Part shown: piece after piece, positions 38,903 to 48,153 of the stretch | Numbering within the stretch: position 1 is the stretch's first letter | How the letters are laid out: each line of letters starts with the position of its first letter | Source: Lysinibacillus xylanilyticus | GTDB lineage: Bacteria; Bacillota; Bacilli; Bacillales_A; Planococcaceae | Length of the DNA stretch: 64,000 nt | Assembly (NCBI RefSeq): GCF_001183605.1 | Contig: NZ_LFXJ01000005.1 | Span: 186,001 to 250,000, forward strand | Direction: 5' to 3' | Notes under the pieces: model-generated | What the model saw: the letters and a program-made list of their open reading frames with translations, nothing else | Databases searched by the model: none | Told to the model about the DNA's origin: nothing | Made by a program: the position numbers and the translations under genes

Positions 38903-39586
38903 TTGAAATTTTTAGATGAACAAATTATTGCTCTTAGAAATGAAATGCGAGAGCAGGAACAACATGAATTAGCTCAAAAGGAAGCAGCTTTAAAAGAGGA
39001 GCAAGCGCCGCCTGAGGAGCCTATACAGGAGGAACAGTCTGAGCTCGAAGCAATTGATCTTTACAAGGACTTTGTCAATATAGACGAGCAGGAAGTGCCA
39101 GTCATTGATCAGCATGTCCTAGATGGAAAAATTTCGTTCCGAATGCCGAAGATATTTTCAATCATGCCAGCTGCGTTAGCCTCATTAAAATACCCTTCTG
39201 AACGAAGACCAAACATTATTTATACGGATGAATCATCTACTATCAATCTAGCCTTCAACAAGACATCACATTCTTTACCTGATGAGGGTGTAGCTGAGTT
39301 TCAGGAAAACATGATTGAAGTTCTAGAGCAAGCTCAGCCTGCAGCAGAATGGTTTGATACAGATGTGATCCAAATAGATGACAAAACAGTTGGCTTTATT
39401 GAGGTCATTACACCTGCTATTGATGGTGAGATTTTTAATTTAATGTTCTTTGTATCGATTGATGGGAAAGCGCTTATCGGTACGTTCAATTGTATGGAGG
39501 AGGATACCGAGACTTGGCGTCCTATCGCAAGAGCGATGATGGAAACGATGCAATTTGCACCTAACGGAAGGGTAGGAGGAGTATGA
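38903..39586 (+). CDS. Unrecognised operon protein with DcrB/PsbP-like C-terminal look
   Basis: 227 residues from TTG 38903 (GGAAGGTGA upstream). Residues 1-60 are a Glu/Gln-rich coiled region. From about 75 the sequence DGKISFRMPKIFSIMP, then NIIYTDESSTINLAFNKTSH, AAEWFDTDVIQIDD and GFIEVITPAID resembles the small alpha-beta fold seen in DcrB/PsbP-like proteins. No signal peptide. Stop overlaps the spike-gene start region. Confidence 0.45.
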   Translation: MKFLDEQIIALRNEMREQEQHELAQKEAALKEEQAPPEEPIQEEQSELEAIDLYKDFVNIDEQEVPVIDQHVLDGKISFRMPKIFSIMPAALASLKYPSERRPNIIYTDESSTINLAFNKTSHSLPDEGVAEFQENMIEVLEQAQPAAEWFDTDVIQIDDKTVGFIEVITPAIDGEIFNLMFFVSIDGKALIGTFNCMEEDTETWRPIARAMMETMQFAPNGRVGGV

Positions 39587-39588
39587 CG

Positions 39589-41013
39589 ATGAGTGAAGTA
39601 GTAACTGCCTATCATAATCTTCAAATATTGCCATTCAAGCTAGTGAGCATTCAAGAGCTCACGCTCACGAAGAAAATGAACGAGCACGCGACATTACGCT
39701 TCACAGGAATCGTACCTGAGGAAGTTCGAGATCAGTACGTCGAAATGACAGAGGTCCATTCAGCTATTGAAGTGAATCAGCTCGATCATTTAGGTGCACC
39801 TACCCCGTTATTTAAGGGGGTCATATTAGGCGTCAAAGTAAGTGCGATTCGAGATATTTATTATATCGAAGTAGAAGCAGCTTCCAATACATATCAACTC
39901 GATATTAAGAAGAAAAATTGCTCCTATCAGGATAAAGAGATGACCTATTCATCTCTATTCAAACAATTGAGTCCCTTTTACCCTGGTCTCGATGTGATCG
40001 ATGAGGCTACAAAGGGAGGAAAATTAGGCAAGTTTACTCTACAGTACCGAGAAACCGATTGGGAATTTTTAAAACGTCTTGCCTCCCGCTATAACACTGG
40101 ACTAGTTCCTGCTGCTACCTTTGATAAGCCAAAGTTCCATTTTGGTGTCCCTGCCGGCAAAGCAAAAGGAAAGCTAGAAGACTATCACTATACGACAAGA
40201 AAAAAACTAGCAGACTATCTTCTCTATACAGAGAACGGCAATGATGGCATGGGAGAACATGACTTTTTGTATTATGAAGTGGAAACCGATAAGGTACTTG
40301 CCATAGGAGACCACGTAACCTTTCATAAGCAAACTCTCTATGTTTGTGAAGCCTATATGTCGATGAAGGATGGCTTACTAAAGCATCGCTATACACTTTC
40401 AACGAAGAATGGCATGAACAAGAGAGAAGTATTCAACGATGAAATTTCTGGTGTCTCTATTGAAGGTAAAGTGTTAGAGGTAGCTAAGGATCATATTAAG
40501 GTCCATCTAAATATTGATGAAAAACAGGATAAAGGGAAGGCGCATTGGTTCCTCTATTCAACACCTTATACAGCTGAAGGGCATAGTGGCTGGTATTGTA
40601 TGCCTGAAATTAACGACTTTGTTCATGTATATTTCCCTTCTTATCGTGAAGAAGAGGGAATTGCCAGCAGTTCTATTCGAAAAAATTCAGACAGCAGCGC
40701 AACTAATAAGCTAGATGATCCTTCGACGAAATATTACAGAACAGCCTTTGGCAAAGAAATTAAGATGAGTCCAACAGAAATTGTTATTACAGCACAGGAT
40801 AACGATATTTTTATCCGTTTAAATGAGGCGAGCGGTATCGAAATTTTTAGTAAAAAGGCAATCAATCTTATATCCGAGGCAGATATTTCAGTCAATGCAA
40901 GTAAGAAAATTCTTTTGTCTGCGGAGGAAGAAATTTCACTAAAATGCAAGGAAAGTAAAATAACGATGGATGGCAGTGTGCAAATTTTCGGGAAAGAAGT
41001 AAAGGCCAATTAA
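39589..41013 (+). CDS. VgrG/gpD-like spike protein 1
   Basis: 474 residues from ATG 39589 (GGAGGA eight bases upstream; the ATG at 39583 is too close). The gp27-like part shows FKGVILGVKV, YRETDWEFLKRLASRYNTGL (about 163-182, the phage late-control D signature), then an OB-like linker ISGVSIEGKVLEVAKDHIKV, the VHVYFPSYREEEG motif (about 346) and a repetitive C-terminal beta-prism (EIEIFSKKAINLISEADIS-type repeats). Spike of a contractile injection machine, located at the baseplate. Confidence 0.85.
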   Translation: MSEVVTAYHNLQILPFKLVSIQELTLTKKMNEHATLRFTGIVPEEVRDQYVEMTEVHSAIEVNQLDHLGAPTPLFKGVILGVKVSAIRDIYYIEVEAASNTYQLDIKKKNCSYQDKEMTYSSLFKQLSPFYPGLDVIDEATKGGKLGKFTLQYRETDWEFLKRLASRYNTGLVPAATFDKPKFHFGVPAGKAKGKLEDYHYTTRKKLADYLLYTENGNDGMGEHDFLYYEVETDKVLAIGDHVTFHKQTLYVCEAYMSMKDGLLKHRYTLSTKNGMNKREVFNDEISGVSIEGKVLEVAKDHIKVHLNIDEKQDKGKAHWFLYSTPYTAEGHSGWYCMPEINDFVHVYFPSYREEEGIASSSIRKNSDSSATNKLDDPSTKYYRTAFGKEIKMSPTEIVITAQDNDIFIRLNEASGIEIFSKKAINLISEADISVNASKKILLSAEEEISLKCKESKITMDGSVQIFGKEVKAN

Positions 41014-41060
41014 TAGCCCTATAGATGGGTTTCTTAATGAAGAGAAAGAAGGAGACACAT

Positions 41061-42191
41061 ATGCAAGCAGAGGAAATTTTACAGCATTTTTATGAAACGG
41101 AAGTAGAGAAAAGACGGTTGAAACATCTCTTGGCGTTAGAGGATTTTTTCCAAGCCTCAAAGGATGAGCTTGCTGAGGAATTTAGAAAATCCTTTCAAAC
41201 CATTTGTCGTCAGCTACAGCAGCAACAATCCCTTAAACAGAAAGGGCCAATTGGACATATCACATTTTCCATGCTGCGTACGGAGCTACTGGAGGGGCGT
41301 CATCACTATCTAGTGGAGGGGACAGATGAGGAATGGTTCTTTGACCTGCGTCCTATTCTAACTACCTATGATGCAAGCTGGGCTCTGAGCTTTTTAGAGC
41401 AATTCGTTGAGGAACTATATTTATACAGCAAAACATTCATGGGAGCCATTACCCAAGCGGATATTGAGCAGATCAAGCTTAAGGAAGTAACCCATTTTCA
41501 TCAATATGTTATTAGCCTTGCTAGATATGCATTGCCAGATATTATTAGATGCCCCGAATATTTAGCACTTGATCGTGATGCTGCTGTAGAAGTTCGTATA
41601 GGTGAATTTCTGGATGTCAATGAAGTTGTCTATAGCGAGGATTTCTCTTCGAAAGATATCGAAGAAATTAAGGCTTGGCTGGCTCAAAAATTAGAAGATG
41701 AATATGCGTATGAAGTATTTAACAACTTAAATCTTTCTGGTGGCAACTATGAAGACTTAGATATTCAATATGCCTTTTTCCAGAAAACAAATTTAGCACA
41801 GAGTCAAATGCGTAATTGCTTACTCATTGGCGCCAATCTTAGGAATAGTAAACTAATGGACGCTGATTTAAGCTTCAGTACGATTCATGAAGCAGATTTT
41901 AGCAATAGTCAATTGCAAGGTGCTAACTTCCAACAAGCTCAGGGTGCAAGCGGACTAACTGATCGACAAAAGTGGGAAATGCCAGGCTACCTCCCAGTGC
42001 GCTTTACTGGTGCTAATTTAGAGGGAGCTGATTTTGAGCTAGCTAATTTACGAGGTGCTTGCTTTATCGGCGCTAACGTCAAGAATGCCCATTTTGAAGG
42101 CGCCAATTTAGAAAAAGCTGTGTTCTCGAAGGAAGCACGAGGGCATCTGAAGCTAGATCCATTCCAAATAGCGAGTGTCATTTGGAAATAG
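41061..42191 (+). CDS. Pentapeptide-repeat protein of the operon
   Basis: 376 residues. ATG 41061 has GAAGGAGA immediately upstream, so I prefer it over an ATG at 41025. Residues 1-230 are helical and unrecognised. Residues about 235-365 form a right-handed pentapeptide helix (NLRNSKLMDADLS, ANLEGADFELANLRGA and so on) interrupted by QKWEMPGYLPVRF. Similar pentapeptide proteins occur with VgrG as adaptors or effectors; no catalytic motif is seen. Confidence 0.75.
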   Translation: MQAEEILQHFYETEVEKRRLKHLLALEDFFQASKDELAEEFRKSFQTICRQLQQQQSLKQKGPIGHITFSMLRTELLEGRHHYLVEGTDEEWFFDLRPILTTYDASWALSFLEQFVEELYLYSKTFMGAITQADIEQIKLKEVTHFHQYVISLARYALPDIIRCPEYLALDRDAAVEVRIGEFLDVNEVVYSEDFSSKDIEEIKAWLAQKLEDEYAYEVFNNLNLSGGNYEDLDIQYAFFQKTNLAQSQMRNCLLIGANLRNSKLMDADLSFSTIHEADFSNSQLQGANFQQAQGASGLTDRQKWEMPGYLPVRFTGANLEGADFELANLRGACFIGANVKNAHFEGANLEKAVFSKEARGHLKLDPFQIASVIWK

Positions 42192-42216
42192 ATGTTGTGA
42201 AAAAGGAGATTAAAAG

Positions 42217-42768
42217 ATGAACTATTTTATTCTATCTCAGGATGAGCGTATCTCGAATGCTGTAGAACCAGTTGGATTATCAAAAATTATTAAAAAAGAA
42301 CTATTAACAGTGGAAAGAATGGATGAGCTAGATGAGCTCGAGCGTCAATTTCCTGTTTTAGATAAAAGTGAAAATGTCTATATCGATTTTATCGAAAAGC
42401 CCATTGCTCTTTTAGCTAATTCAGTGAAGCAGCTAGTGGAAAAATATGAGCCGCGCTTACCATTTAAAGCAGTTGTTCTCGTAGATATGCCGAAATTAAA
42501 ACAGACGTTATATTGGCTCTCCATTCCGCCAAAAGTGGCCTGTCTTTCAGCACAAACCGAATTCAATCTAGACGGAACGCTGAAAAAGCTCGTTATTGAT
42601 GAGACTTTAGCCGCACCATACACCTTCTTTCAAATTGAAGGTATTAAAGAGGATTACATCATTGTCAATATTGAGCTAGCAGAAAGTATATTGCGCCGAG
42701 CATTTCGAGGTATTCGATTACGCAAAGTGCAAACAGAAGGCAAATGGAACGAGATCCTTCATGTATAG
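42217..42768 (+). CDS. Conserved-looking protein of unknown function
   Basis: 183 residues, AAAAGGAGATT upstream. Soluble alpha-beta protein starting MNYFILSQDERISNAVEPVG and with YIDFIEKPIALL near residue 50. It may share the fold of Imm11-type proteins, but no motif settles this. Its place between pentapeptide and lipoprotein genes marks it as a component of the same system. Confidence 0.5.
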   Translation: MNYFILSQDERISNAVEPVGLSKIIKKELLTVERMDELDELERQFPVLDKSENVYIDFIEKPIALLANSVKQLVEKYEPRLPFKAVVLVDMPKLKQTLYWLSIPPKVACLSAQTEFNLDGTLKKLVIDETLAAPYTFFQIEGIKEDYIIVNIELAESILRRAFRGIRLRKVQTEGKWNEILHV

Positions 42769-42803
42769 ATAACTAGAAATACATAGAGTAGGAGAGCATT
42801 AAC

Positions 42804-43535
42804 ATGAAAAAAAGATGGGCATCGGTTGCTTTCGCAGCATTAGTACTAGCTGGTTGTGGGGCAGGTGAGGCTGAAAAAGGTGAGAAAAAAGAGCCCGTAG
42901 CTGAACAGGAAAGCGCAGCTAAAGTAGATATGAGTAAAGAAAGTTTGGCTAAAAGCTTTAAAGAAGGCACATTTAAGGCAGATGTCATGGCAATCGGTCT
43001 TCCAAAAGATATAAACGAGAAAGTGGAAAAAATTACAGCAGCGATGCAAGCTTCTCTCGCAAAAAATAAAGAGTGGCATTTAGAAACATTAGCCGGGCTA
43101 GCTAAAGGTGAGAAGTTTCCCTATGATGAAAAATTAGGCATTACAGAAGACGAATATAATTTTTTCACAGAACTTGATCAGCATATGAAGCTTGGAAAAA
43201 TTGGCGAAAGTGATATTACTATTGTAAAAAAGGATGATCAGTTAACGATTGAAAATCCTACTGCTACAATCGTGAAAAAGCTAACAATTAGCGCGGATGG
43301 AAGTACATTGCAAAGTGATTTAGGTGACCTTGCATATGTAGAGGAAATCAAAGCTTCCGATGAACAAAAAATAACAGGAAAATGGAACGGTCATATATAT
43401 CGCATGTATGGCGATGATACAATACAGCTTCTCAAAGTTTCAATTGGCCAGCTAGAGGACAGCAAGAAAAACATTATTTATACAGAGTTGTATGAAGAAG
43501 GTAAAGAGAAAAAAGAGGAAATCATTATGTTCTAA
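42804..43535 (+). CDS. Secreted lipoprotein of the operon
   Basis: 243 residues; GTAGGAGAG upstream. Signal peptide MKKRWASVAFAALVLAGC with lipobox LAGC, Cys18 being lipidated, followed by a charged linker and a helical plus beta domain without known motif. It is the only clear extracytoplasmic protein of the set and may anchor or protect the envelope, analogous in place only to TssJ. Confidence 0.8.
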   Translation: MKKRWASVAFAALVLAGCGAGEAEKGEKKEPVAEQESAAKVDMSKESLAKSFKEGTFKADVMAIGLPKDINEKVEKITAAMQASLAKNKEWHLETLAGLAKGEKFPYDEKLGITEDEYNFFTELDQHMKLGKIGESDITIVKKDDQLTIENPTATIVKKLTISADGSTLQSDLGDLAYVEEIKASDEQKITGKWNGHIYRMYGDDTIQLLKVSIGQLEDSKKNIIYTELYEEGKEKKEEIIMF

Positions 43536-43588
43536 AGTGATTTGTTATTAAAGCGATATCTAGGCATTCAAGCATCGAGATACAGATT

Positions 43589-43628
43589 CTCAAAAGCGAA
43601 AATAGTAACGTATTATTTTCGTTTTGAG
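43589..43628 (+). terminator. Hairpin between lipoprotein and PAAR-like genes
   Basis: CTCAAAAGCGAAAATA pairs with TATTTTCGTTTTGAG with one bulged G. No T-run follows; it may be a weak terminator or a processing site separating machine genes from the spike-effector module. Confidence 0.5.
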
Positions 43629-43681
43629 TTTGCAAAGTGAAGCGATGTAATGCACTTTTCTTATAGAAAGGGTGGTTTTCA

Positions 43682-44089
43682 ATGGCAGATGAAATGCAGA
43701 CAAAAGGCGATGAGCAGCGCAGTTATGTAGTTGCTGGTGCCAAATTATCGTGCACGCAGGGCGATCAGACAAGCATATTAAAGATGCCTGTAAGCCATGG
43801 CGTTTATACAAAAGACAAGGCAAAGATGAACACGATGGATTATAAGCCCTATGTCAATATTCAGCCCTTTGGTTTATGTCAAACATTATCTAATCCTACG
43901 GTGGCAGCTGCAACCGCGGCTAATAATGGTGTCTTGAAACCGATGCCGTGTACACCAGTAGTCACAATGCCATGGATTAACGGAAAGTCCGATCAGTTGA
44001 TTGAGAATTCTCCCGCGCTTATCAATCAATCTACTAATATGTGCATATATTGCGGGACGATAAAGGTAGAAGATGATGGTCAAGAATAA
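43682..44089 (+). CDS. DUF4280-type PAAR-like protein
   Basis: 135 residues. Starts in a beta-rich segment YVVAGAKLSCTQGDQTSILK, has VNIQPFGLCQTLSNPTVAAATAANNGVLKPMPCTPV and a final CIYCGTI. The cysteine spacing and the Cys-Thr-Pro-centred middle are what I know from DUF4280 proteins, proposed to cap VgrG-like spikes in Gram-positive contractile systems. It lies directly before a vgrG gene and its toxin. Confidence 0.78.
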   Translation: MADEMQTKGDEQRSYVVAGAKLSCTQGDQTSILKMPVSHGVYTKDKAKMNTMDYKPYVNIQPFGLCQTLSNPTVAAATAANNGVLKPMPCTPVVTMPWINGKSDQLIENSPALINQSTNMCIYCGTIKVEDDGQE

Positions 44090-44122
44090 GCCATCATCCA
44101 CTGAGGAAAGAAGGGTATTCAT

Positions 44123-45655
44123 GTGAACACGTATGAGGAAGTGATTGGATACGGAGAGCTTGAACTCGTATCCCCCTATGAGGTTCAGACGTTGCATGAT
44201 CTCAGCTTGACCCAAACTGTGAATGACCATGCAAGGTTATCAATTACGGGATTCATCCCAGAGGAGAAGAAAGATCGCTGTATGCAGATTGCCAGCAGTT
44301 CAGATCGAATAGAGCTCTATCAAAAACGCAATGGACAGCGTGTGCGACCGCTTTTTAAGGGGCAAGTATCCGAAGTGGCTGTTCGTATGGTGAGAGGCGT
44401 GTACCAAATTGAGCTAGAAGCGGTGTCATCTACATTTACCTTAGATTGTAAACGCAATGCTCGCTCCTTCCAGCATGACAAGATGACGTATAATGCCATG
44501 CTCAAGCAAGTACTTGCTAACTATCCAGGTTCCGATGTTATTGACACTGCGTCAAAGGCTACTCCTCTAAAGCAATTTATATTACAATATAGGGAGACGG
44601 ACTGGCAATTTCTAAAGCGCATGGCCTCACATTTTCGAACAGTGCTTGTACCAGCAGTAGATGCCGATAAACCTAAGCTATGGTTCGGTCTCCCAGAAGG
44701 TCGAATAGAAAAACTGTCAGCTACTAGCTATACAATCACCAAAGATCGCTCCAAGTATTTACATACGCTGCAAAATGACATTGAGCGACCAATGGAGGAG
44801 CATGATACAGTATCCTATGTAATCGAGTCCAAAAAAACATTAGCACTTGGTGACCGTGTCCAACTCCAAAACAAGAAGCTAGTTGTGGCCAAATCCATAG
44901 CACGCATGCGACAAGGTGTCCTTACATATGAATATCATCTACTGTCCGAGGCAGGCATTCGTCAAGAAAGACTAAACATTCCTTCCCTGTCAGGCACAGC
45001 GATTGAGGGTAAGGTATTAGAGGTCAAAAAAGATCAAGTACGCCTGCACCTATCCATTGATGAGGCACAAAAAAAGGAAGAAGCCACATGGTTCTCACTT
45101 GCTACGCCTTATACTGCAGAAGGACATAGCGGCTTTTACAGCCCGCCAGAAGAAGGCGATAGCGTTCATCTTGCCTTCCCGACACACCGGGAGGAAGCAG
45201 CCGTTGTCCGCCACAGTGTACGAAAGGGCGGCGACTCGAATCCAAAAACAGCAGATCCGAAAACGTCCTACTGGGGTACGCCAAAAGGCAAGGACATCAA
45301 GCTAGACCCACAATCTGTCACATTTACTGCACAGGAAGGCGCCGTTTTCCTAAAGTTGGATCAGGGAAGCGGAGTAGAAGTACATAGTAAGCATCCGCTT
45401 ACACTAACAGCCAATGATACTATCACCTTTGCAGGTAAAAGGATCTCCATGAGCGCAACAGAATCCATGCGTTTGACATGTGGCTCCAGTAGTCTCGTTT
45501 TTGATGGAATCACCGATATTCAGGGACAGGTTGTCACAATGGAAGGCTCGAACAAAGCACCTGTGACAGTATCTAATACATCGGGAGAAGGCGCTGACCT
45601 TGACTCCGCACTAGACGTCATTGGCATGATCCCTATTGGTGGGGGTGATGCTTAA
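44123..45655 (+). CDS. VgrG/gpD-like spike protein 2
   Basis: 510 residues from GTG 44123 (AAGAAGGG upstream; the ATG at 44121 meets a stop). Parallel to spike 1: YRETDWQFLKRMASHFRTVL (about 153-172), a shared OB-like joint SGTAIEGKVLEVKKDQV, VHLAFPTHREEAAV, and beta-prism repeats. It has an additional C-terminal tail (about 440-510, ending MIPIGGGDA) absent from spike 1. That tail and the preceding half recur in copies at 55155 and 58865. Stop overlaps the toxin start (TAATG), implying spike and cargo are made together. Confidence 0.87.
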   Translation: MNTYEEVIGYGELELVSPYEVQTLHDLSLTQTVNDHARLSITGFIPEEKKDRCMQIASSSDRIELYQKRNGQRVRPLFKGQVSEVAVRMVRGVYQIELEAVSSTFTLDCKRNARSFQHDKMTYNAMLKQVLANYPGSDVIDTASKATPLKQFILQYRETDWQFLKRMASHFRTVLVPAVDADKPKLWFGLPEGRIEKLSATSYTITKDRSKYLHTLQNDIERPMEEHDTVSYVIESKKTLALGDRVQLQNKKLVVAKSIARMRQGVLTYEYHLLSEAGIRQERLNIPSLSGTAIEGKVLEVKKDQVRLHLSIDEAQKKEEATWFSLATPYTAEGHSGFYSPPEEGDSVHLAFPTHREEAAVVRHSVRKGGDSNPKTADPKTSYWGTPKGKDIKLDPQSVTFTAQEGAVFLKLDQGSGVEVHSKHPLTLTANDTITFAGKRISMSATESMRLTCGSSSLVFDGITDIQGQVVTMEGSNKAPVTVSNTSGEGADLDSALDVIGMIPIGGGDA

Positions 45656-46881
45656 TGGCGAAGAAGGGTAAAGGATTCTTCGGAGCACTAGGTAGTGCTT
45701 TATGCAGTATCCCTGTTGTAGGAAAAGTTAAAAAAGCGGCTAAAAAGAAAATCAAAAAGGCCAAAAAGAAACTAAAGAAAGCCTTAAAAAAAGCAAAGAA
45801 AAAGCTCAAGAAAAAGTTAGGCAAGGTCTTGACAAAAGCCAGGAAGCTAAAAAATAATTTATCCAAGAGAAAATTGGTCAAGAGGTTTAAAAAGGCTGTG
45901 AAAAAAGCAGTTAAAAAGGCCAAAAAGTATGTAAAAAAAGTTGTAAAGACAGTTAAAAAGGCAGCGAAAACAGCTGTTAAGGCAGTTAAAACCGCAGCAA
46001 AAACAACAGTTAAGGCGGTTAAAACCGCAGCAAAAACCGCAGCAAAAACAACAGTTAAGGCGGTTAAAACCGCAGCAAAAGCAACTGTTAAGGCAGTTAA
46101 AACCGCAACGAAAACATTAGTACAAGCAAAGAAAAATGATGTTAATGTGGCAACTAAAAAAGCAAGTAAAGCTGCAGCATCAATAGTACAAAAATCAAAG
46201 TATATAAATTTAGAAAACTCCTGTCCTGTTGAACAATCAGTAAAGAAACCAGGAATATTATTAACATTACTATCTGCAATTGCAGATTTTATCCCGTTTC
46301 TTGGAAATGCTAAAGCTGGTTTTGAGGCGTACGAAGGATACGATCCAATTACAAAGAAAGAATTGGATTATACAGATCGAGGGATAGCCACAGCAGGTAT
46401 CATTCTTGGTGGTTTTGCTAAAGTAGCAAAAGGAGGGAAAGTTGTCACTGAATTAATTTCTGAAGGCAAGAACGCGACTAATGTAGCCGAAACAGCTATT
46501 AAGGGTACGGGTAACCTTAAACCACAAGGTCTTATGGATGAACTTGCTAATAGTGGTGTAAAGTATAATCCTAATGATGTAGTTGCCGTAACTAAAAACG
46601 CTGATGGCAAAATAGTATGGCTTGAAAATGGAAATTCACAGGCAGGGTTTAATCATATTCTTAATCATGCTGATGAATTTGCCACCAAAGGAATTAATCA
46701 AAGTCAATTGCCTGAATTTATTACAAAGGCGGTAAGTGAAGGTAAAATCGTTGGATATCAAGGAAAGGGCACTGGAAGACCTATTTACGAAATCAACTTT
46801 AATGGACAAACGCAAAGGGTTGCAATAACTACGGGTAGCAATGGATTTATTGTAGGCGCAAATCCAGTCTCTATAAAATAG
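45655..46881 (+). CDS. Polymorphic toxin with Lys-rich N-terminus and BECR-like nuclease tail
   Basis: 408 residues. Residues 1-165 are extremely rich in Lys and Ala (VKKAAKKKIKKAKKK, repeated AVKTAAKTT), after a short conserved MAKKGKGFFGALGSAL start. A pretoxin-like segment follows (FLGNAKAGFEAYEGYDPITK and DRGIATAGIILGG, about 215-255). The C-terminal 115 residues, with LENGNSQAGFNHILNHADEF, GYQGKGTGRPIYEINFNG and VAITTGSNGFIVGANP, resemble tails of Bacillus LXG-type toxins with a barnase/EndoU/colicin-type RNase fold; the His in GFNHIL is a candidate catalytic residue. Spike-coupled effector; immunity gene follows. Confidence 0.7.
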   Translation: MAKKGKGFFGALGSALCSIPVVGKVKKAAKKKIKKAKKKLKKALKKAKKKLKKKLGKVLTKARKLKNNLSKRKLVKRFKKAVKKAVKKAKKYVKKVVKTVKKAAKTAVKAVKTAAKTTVKAVKTAAKTAAKTTVKAVKTAAKATVKAVKTATKTLVQAKKNDVNVATKKASKAAASIVQKSKYINLENSCPVEQSVKKPGILLTLLSAIADFIPFLGNAKAGFEAYEGYDPITKKELDYTDRGIATAGIILGGFAKVAKGGKVVTELISEGKNATNVAETAIKGTGNLKPQGLMDELANSGVKYNPNDVVAVTKNADGKIVWLENGNSQAGFNHILNHADEFATKGINQSQLPEFITKAVSEGKIVGYQGKGTGRPIYEINFNGQTQRVAITTGSNGFIVGANPVSIK

Positions 46882-46889
46882 GAGGAAAC

Positions 46890-47198
46890 ATGAAAAAAAT
46901 AAAACTATACTTGGAATATCAGTGCTATCCAATGTGGATTTACGATGAAGACGGTGAGCTAGTTGATAATGATATTGCTAGTGAACTTATGAATGAGCAA
47001 TCGATTGTTAAAGCACTAGATGCAATTCAAGAAACGTATGATAACTTATTTGAGGATAACGAAGTGAGTTTTGAATTTAAGGGTTTTGCACAGGAACAAG
47101 ATAGAGAACATTTTCTACGTTTAGTTAGCGAAACCGCTAACTCGATTGAAAGCAAATTAAGCGATAATTATAAGGTCGAAAATAAAATAATTCTTTGA
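46890..47198 (+). CDS. Immunity protein for the 45655 toxin
   Basis: 102 residues, TAGGAGGAA upstream, nine bases after the toxin. Small acidic protein (EDGELVDNDIASEL, LFEDNEVSFEFKG), which suits a basic toxin partner. No family recognised; role from position. Confidence 0.6.
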   Translation: MKKIKLYLEYQCYPMWIYDEDGELVDNDIASELMNEQSIVKALDAIQETYDNLFEDNEVSFEFKGFAQEQDREHFLRLVSETANSIESKLSDNYKVENKIIL

Positions 47199-47207
47199 GA
47201 GTTTATT

Positions 47208-47241
47208 ACCTTGACTGGCTCTATGCCTTTCAAGGTTTTTT
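47208..47241 (+). terminator. Terminator of spike-toxin-immunity module 1
   Basis: ACCTTGA (47208-47214) pairs with TCAAGGT (47230-47236), then TTTTT. The same hairpin sequence recurs after the immunity genes at 54333 and 61677. Confidence 0.8.
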
Positions 47242-47291
47242 CTTAACTCAATGAAGTTTATGGTTAAAAAGTAATCTGATATTTGATTCGA

Positions 47292-47451
47292 GAGCTCATG
47301 AAGGCTGGACCATCAAAGAGTACTATATAAACAGTGGTCTAGGAAGAAAAGTGTGAGAATTAGGCGAGATGACATTTTACATGCAGGAGGTAGTTTTGTA
47401 TGGAATAGTGACTAAAAAACGATAATGACAAAGCTCGTGGCGATAAACGAT
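47292..47451 (+). repeat. Non-coding repeat R, copy 1
   Basis: Begins CTCATGAAGGCTGGACCATC, contains TTAGGCGAGATGACATTTTA and ends GACAAAGCTCGTGGCGATAA. Nearly identical to the copy at 62032. Stops in all frames across copies argue against coding. Confidence 0.8.
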
Positions 47452-47591
47452 GATTAATGTGAGAGGGGATTGTTGCTTTATATAGTCAAATATGTTTTAG
47501 GTTGTATTTTTACTAGAGACGGTCGTATAATACTCGCTATTCGTTAAAAAGCGTTAGGGAAATTACAATTTATGTAACGGAAGTTGAGAAA

Positions 47592-48126
47592 TTGAATGTT
47601 GTTGGGTATATACGAGTCTCGACTCAAGGGCAAGCAAGAGACGGATATAGCTTAAGATATCAAGAAGATGAAATTAAGGCATACTGTAAGGAACAAGGCT
47701 TAAACTGGGTACATATTTTTAGAGATGAAGGAATAAGTGGTGCCAAACTGAATGAGGAAGCACTAGAAATAGATAGGGTGGGCTTACAGGAGATGTTGGC
47801 TCACCTTTCGTCTGTTCAAATAGGTTATGTGGTTATACTGAACACAAGCCGATTAGTCAGATATTGTAAAAGTGCTGATACAACGAGAACTAAAGAAATA
47901 TAGCTGTGATATTAAAAGCATTGAACAACCAATTTGCAGTATCTTAATAGTGGAACATATAGCTATTCAAACTGATTGTGAAGATAGTGAGAGAATATCA
48001 AACATCAAGAGACTTTATCCGATATATTCTGGGGATTCAATACGACCAGATTCAATTAGAGGCGAATATGAAATTGAAGGGACCTTTCCAGTGATTCGTG
48101 AGATTGCAAATAAAAAAGGAGGTTGA
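47592..48126 (+). pseudogene. Serine recombinase N-terminal remnant
   Basis: Residues 1-100 read GYIRVSTQGQARDGYSL with the catalytic Ser, then YCKEQG and VVILNTSRLVR, the resolvase catalytic domain. The frame breaks near 47880 and continues as IQRELKKYSCDIKSIEQP before drifting into unrelated sequence. The zinc-ribbon and C-terminal DNA-binding parts are absent. A second piece of the same family is at 51510-51830. Confidence 0.8.
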
Positions 48127-48153
48127 TATTGATGAGTTTTGAATTTGAATTGA

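Noticed and set aside
47292..47451. Repeat R as a group I or group II intron
   Set aside because: No recognisable core motifs (P/Q/R/S or domain V) and no intron-encoded protein; too short.
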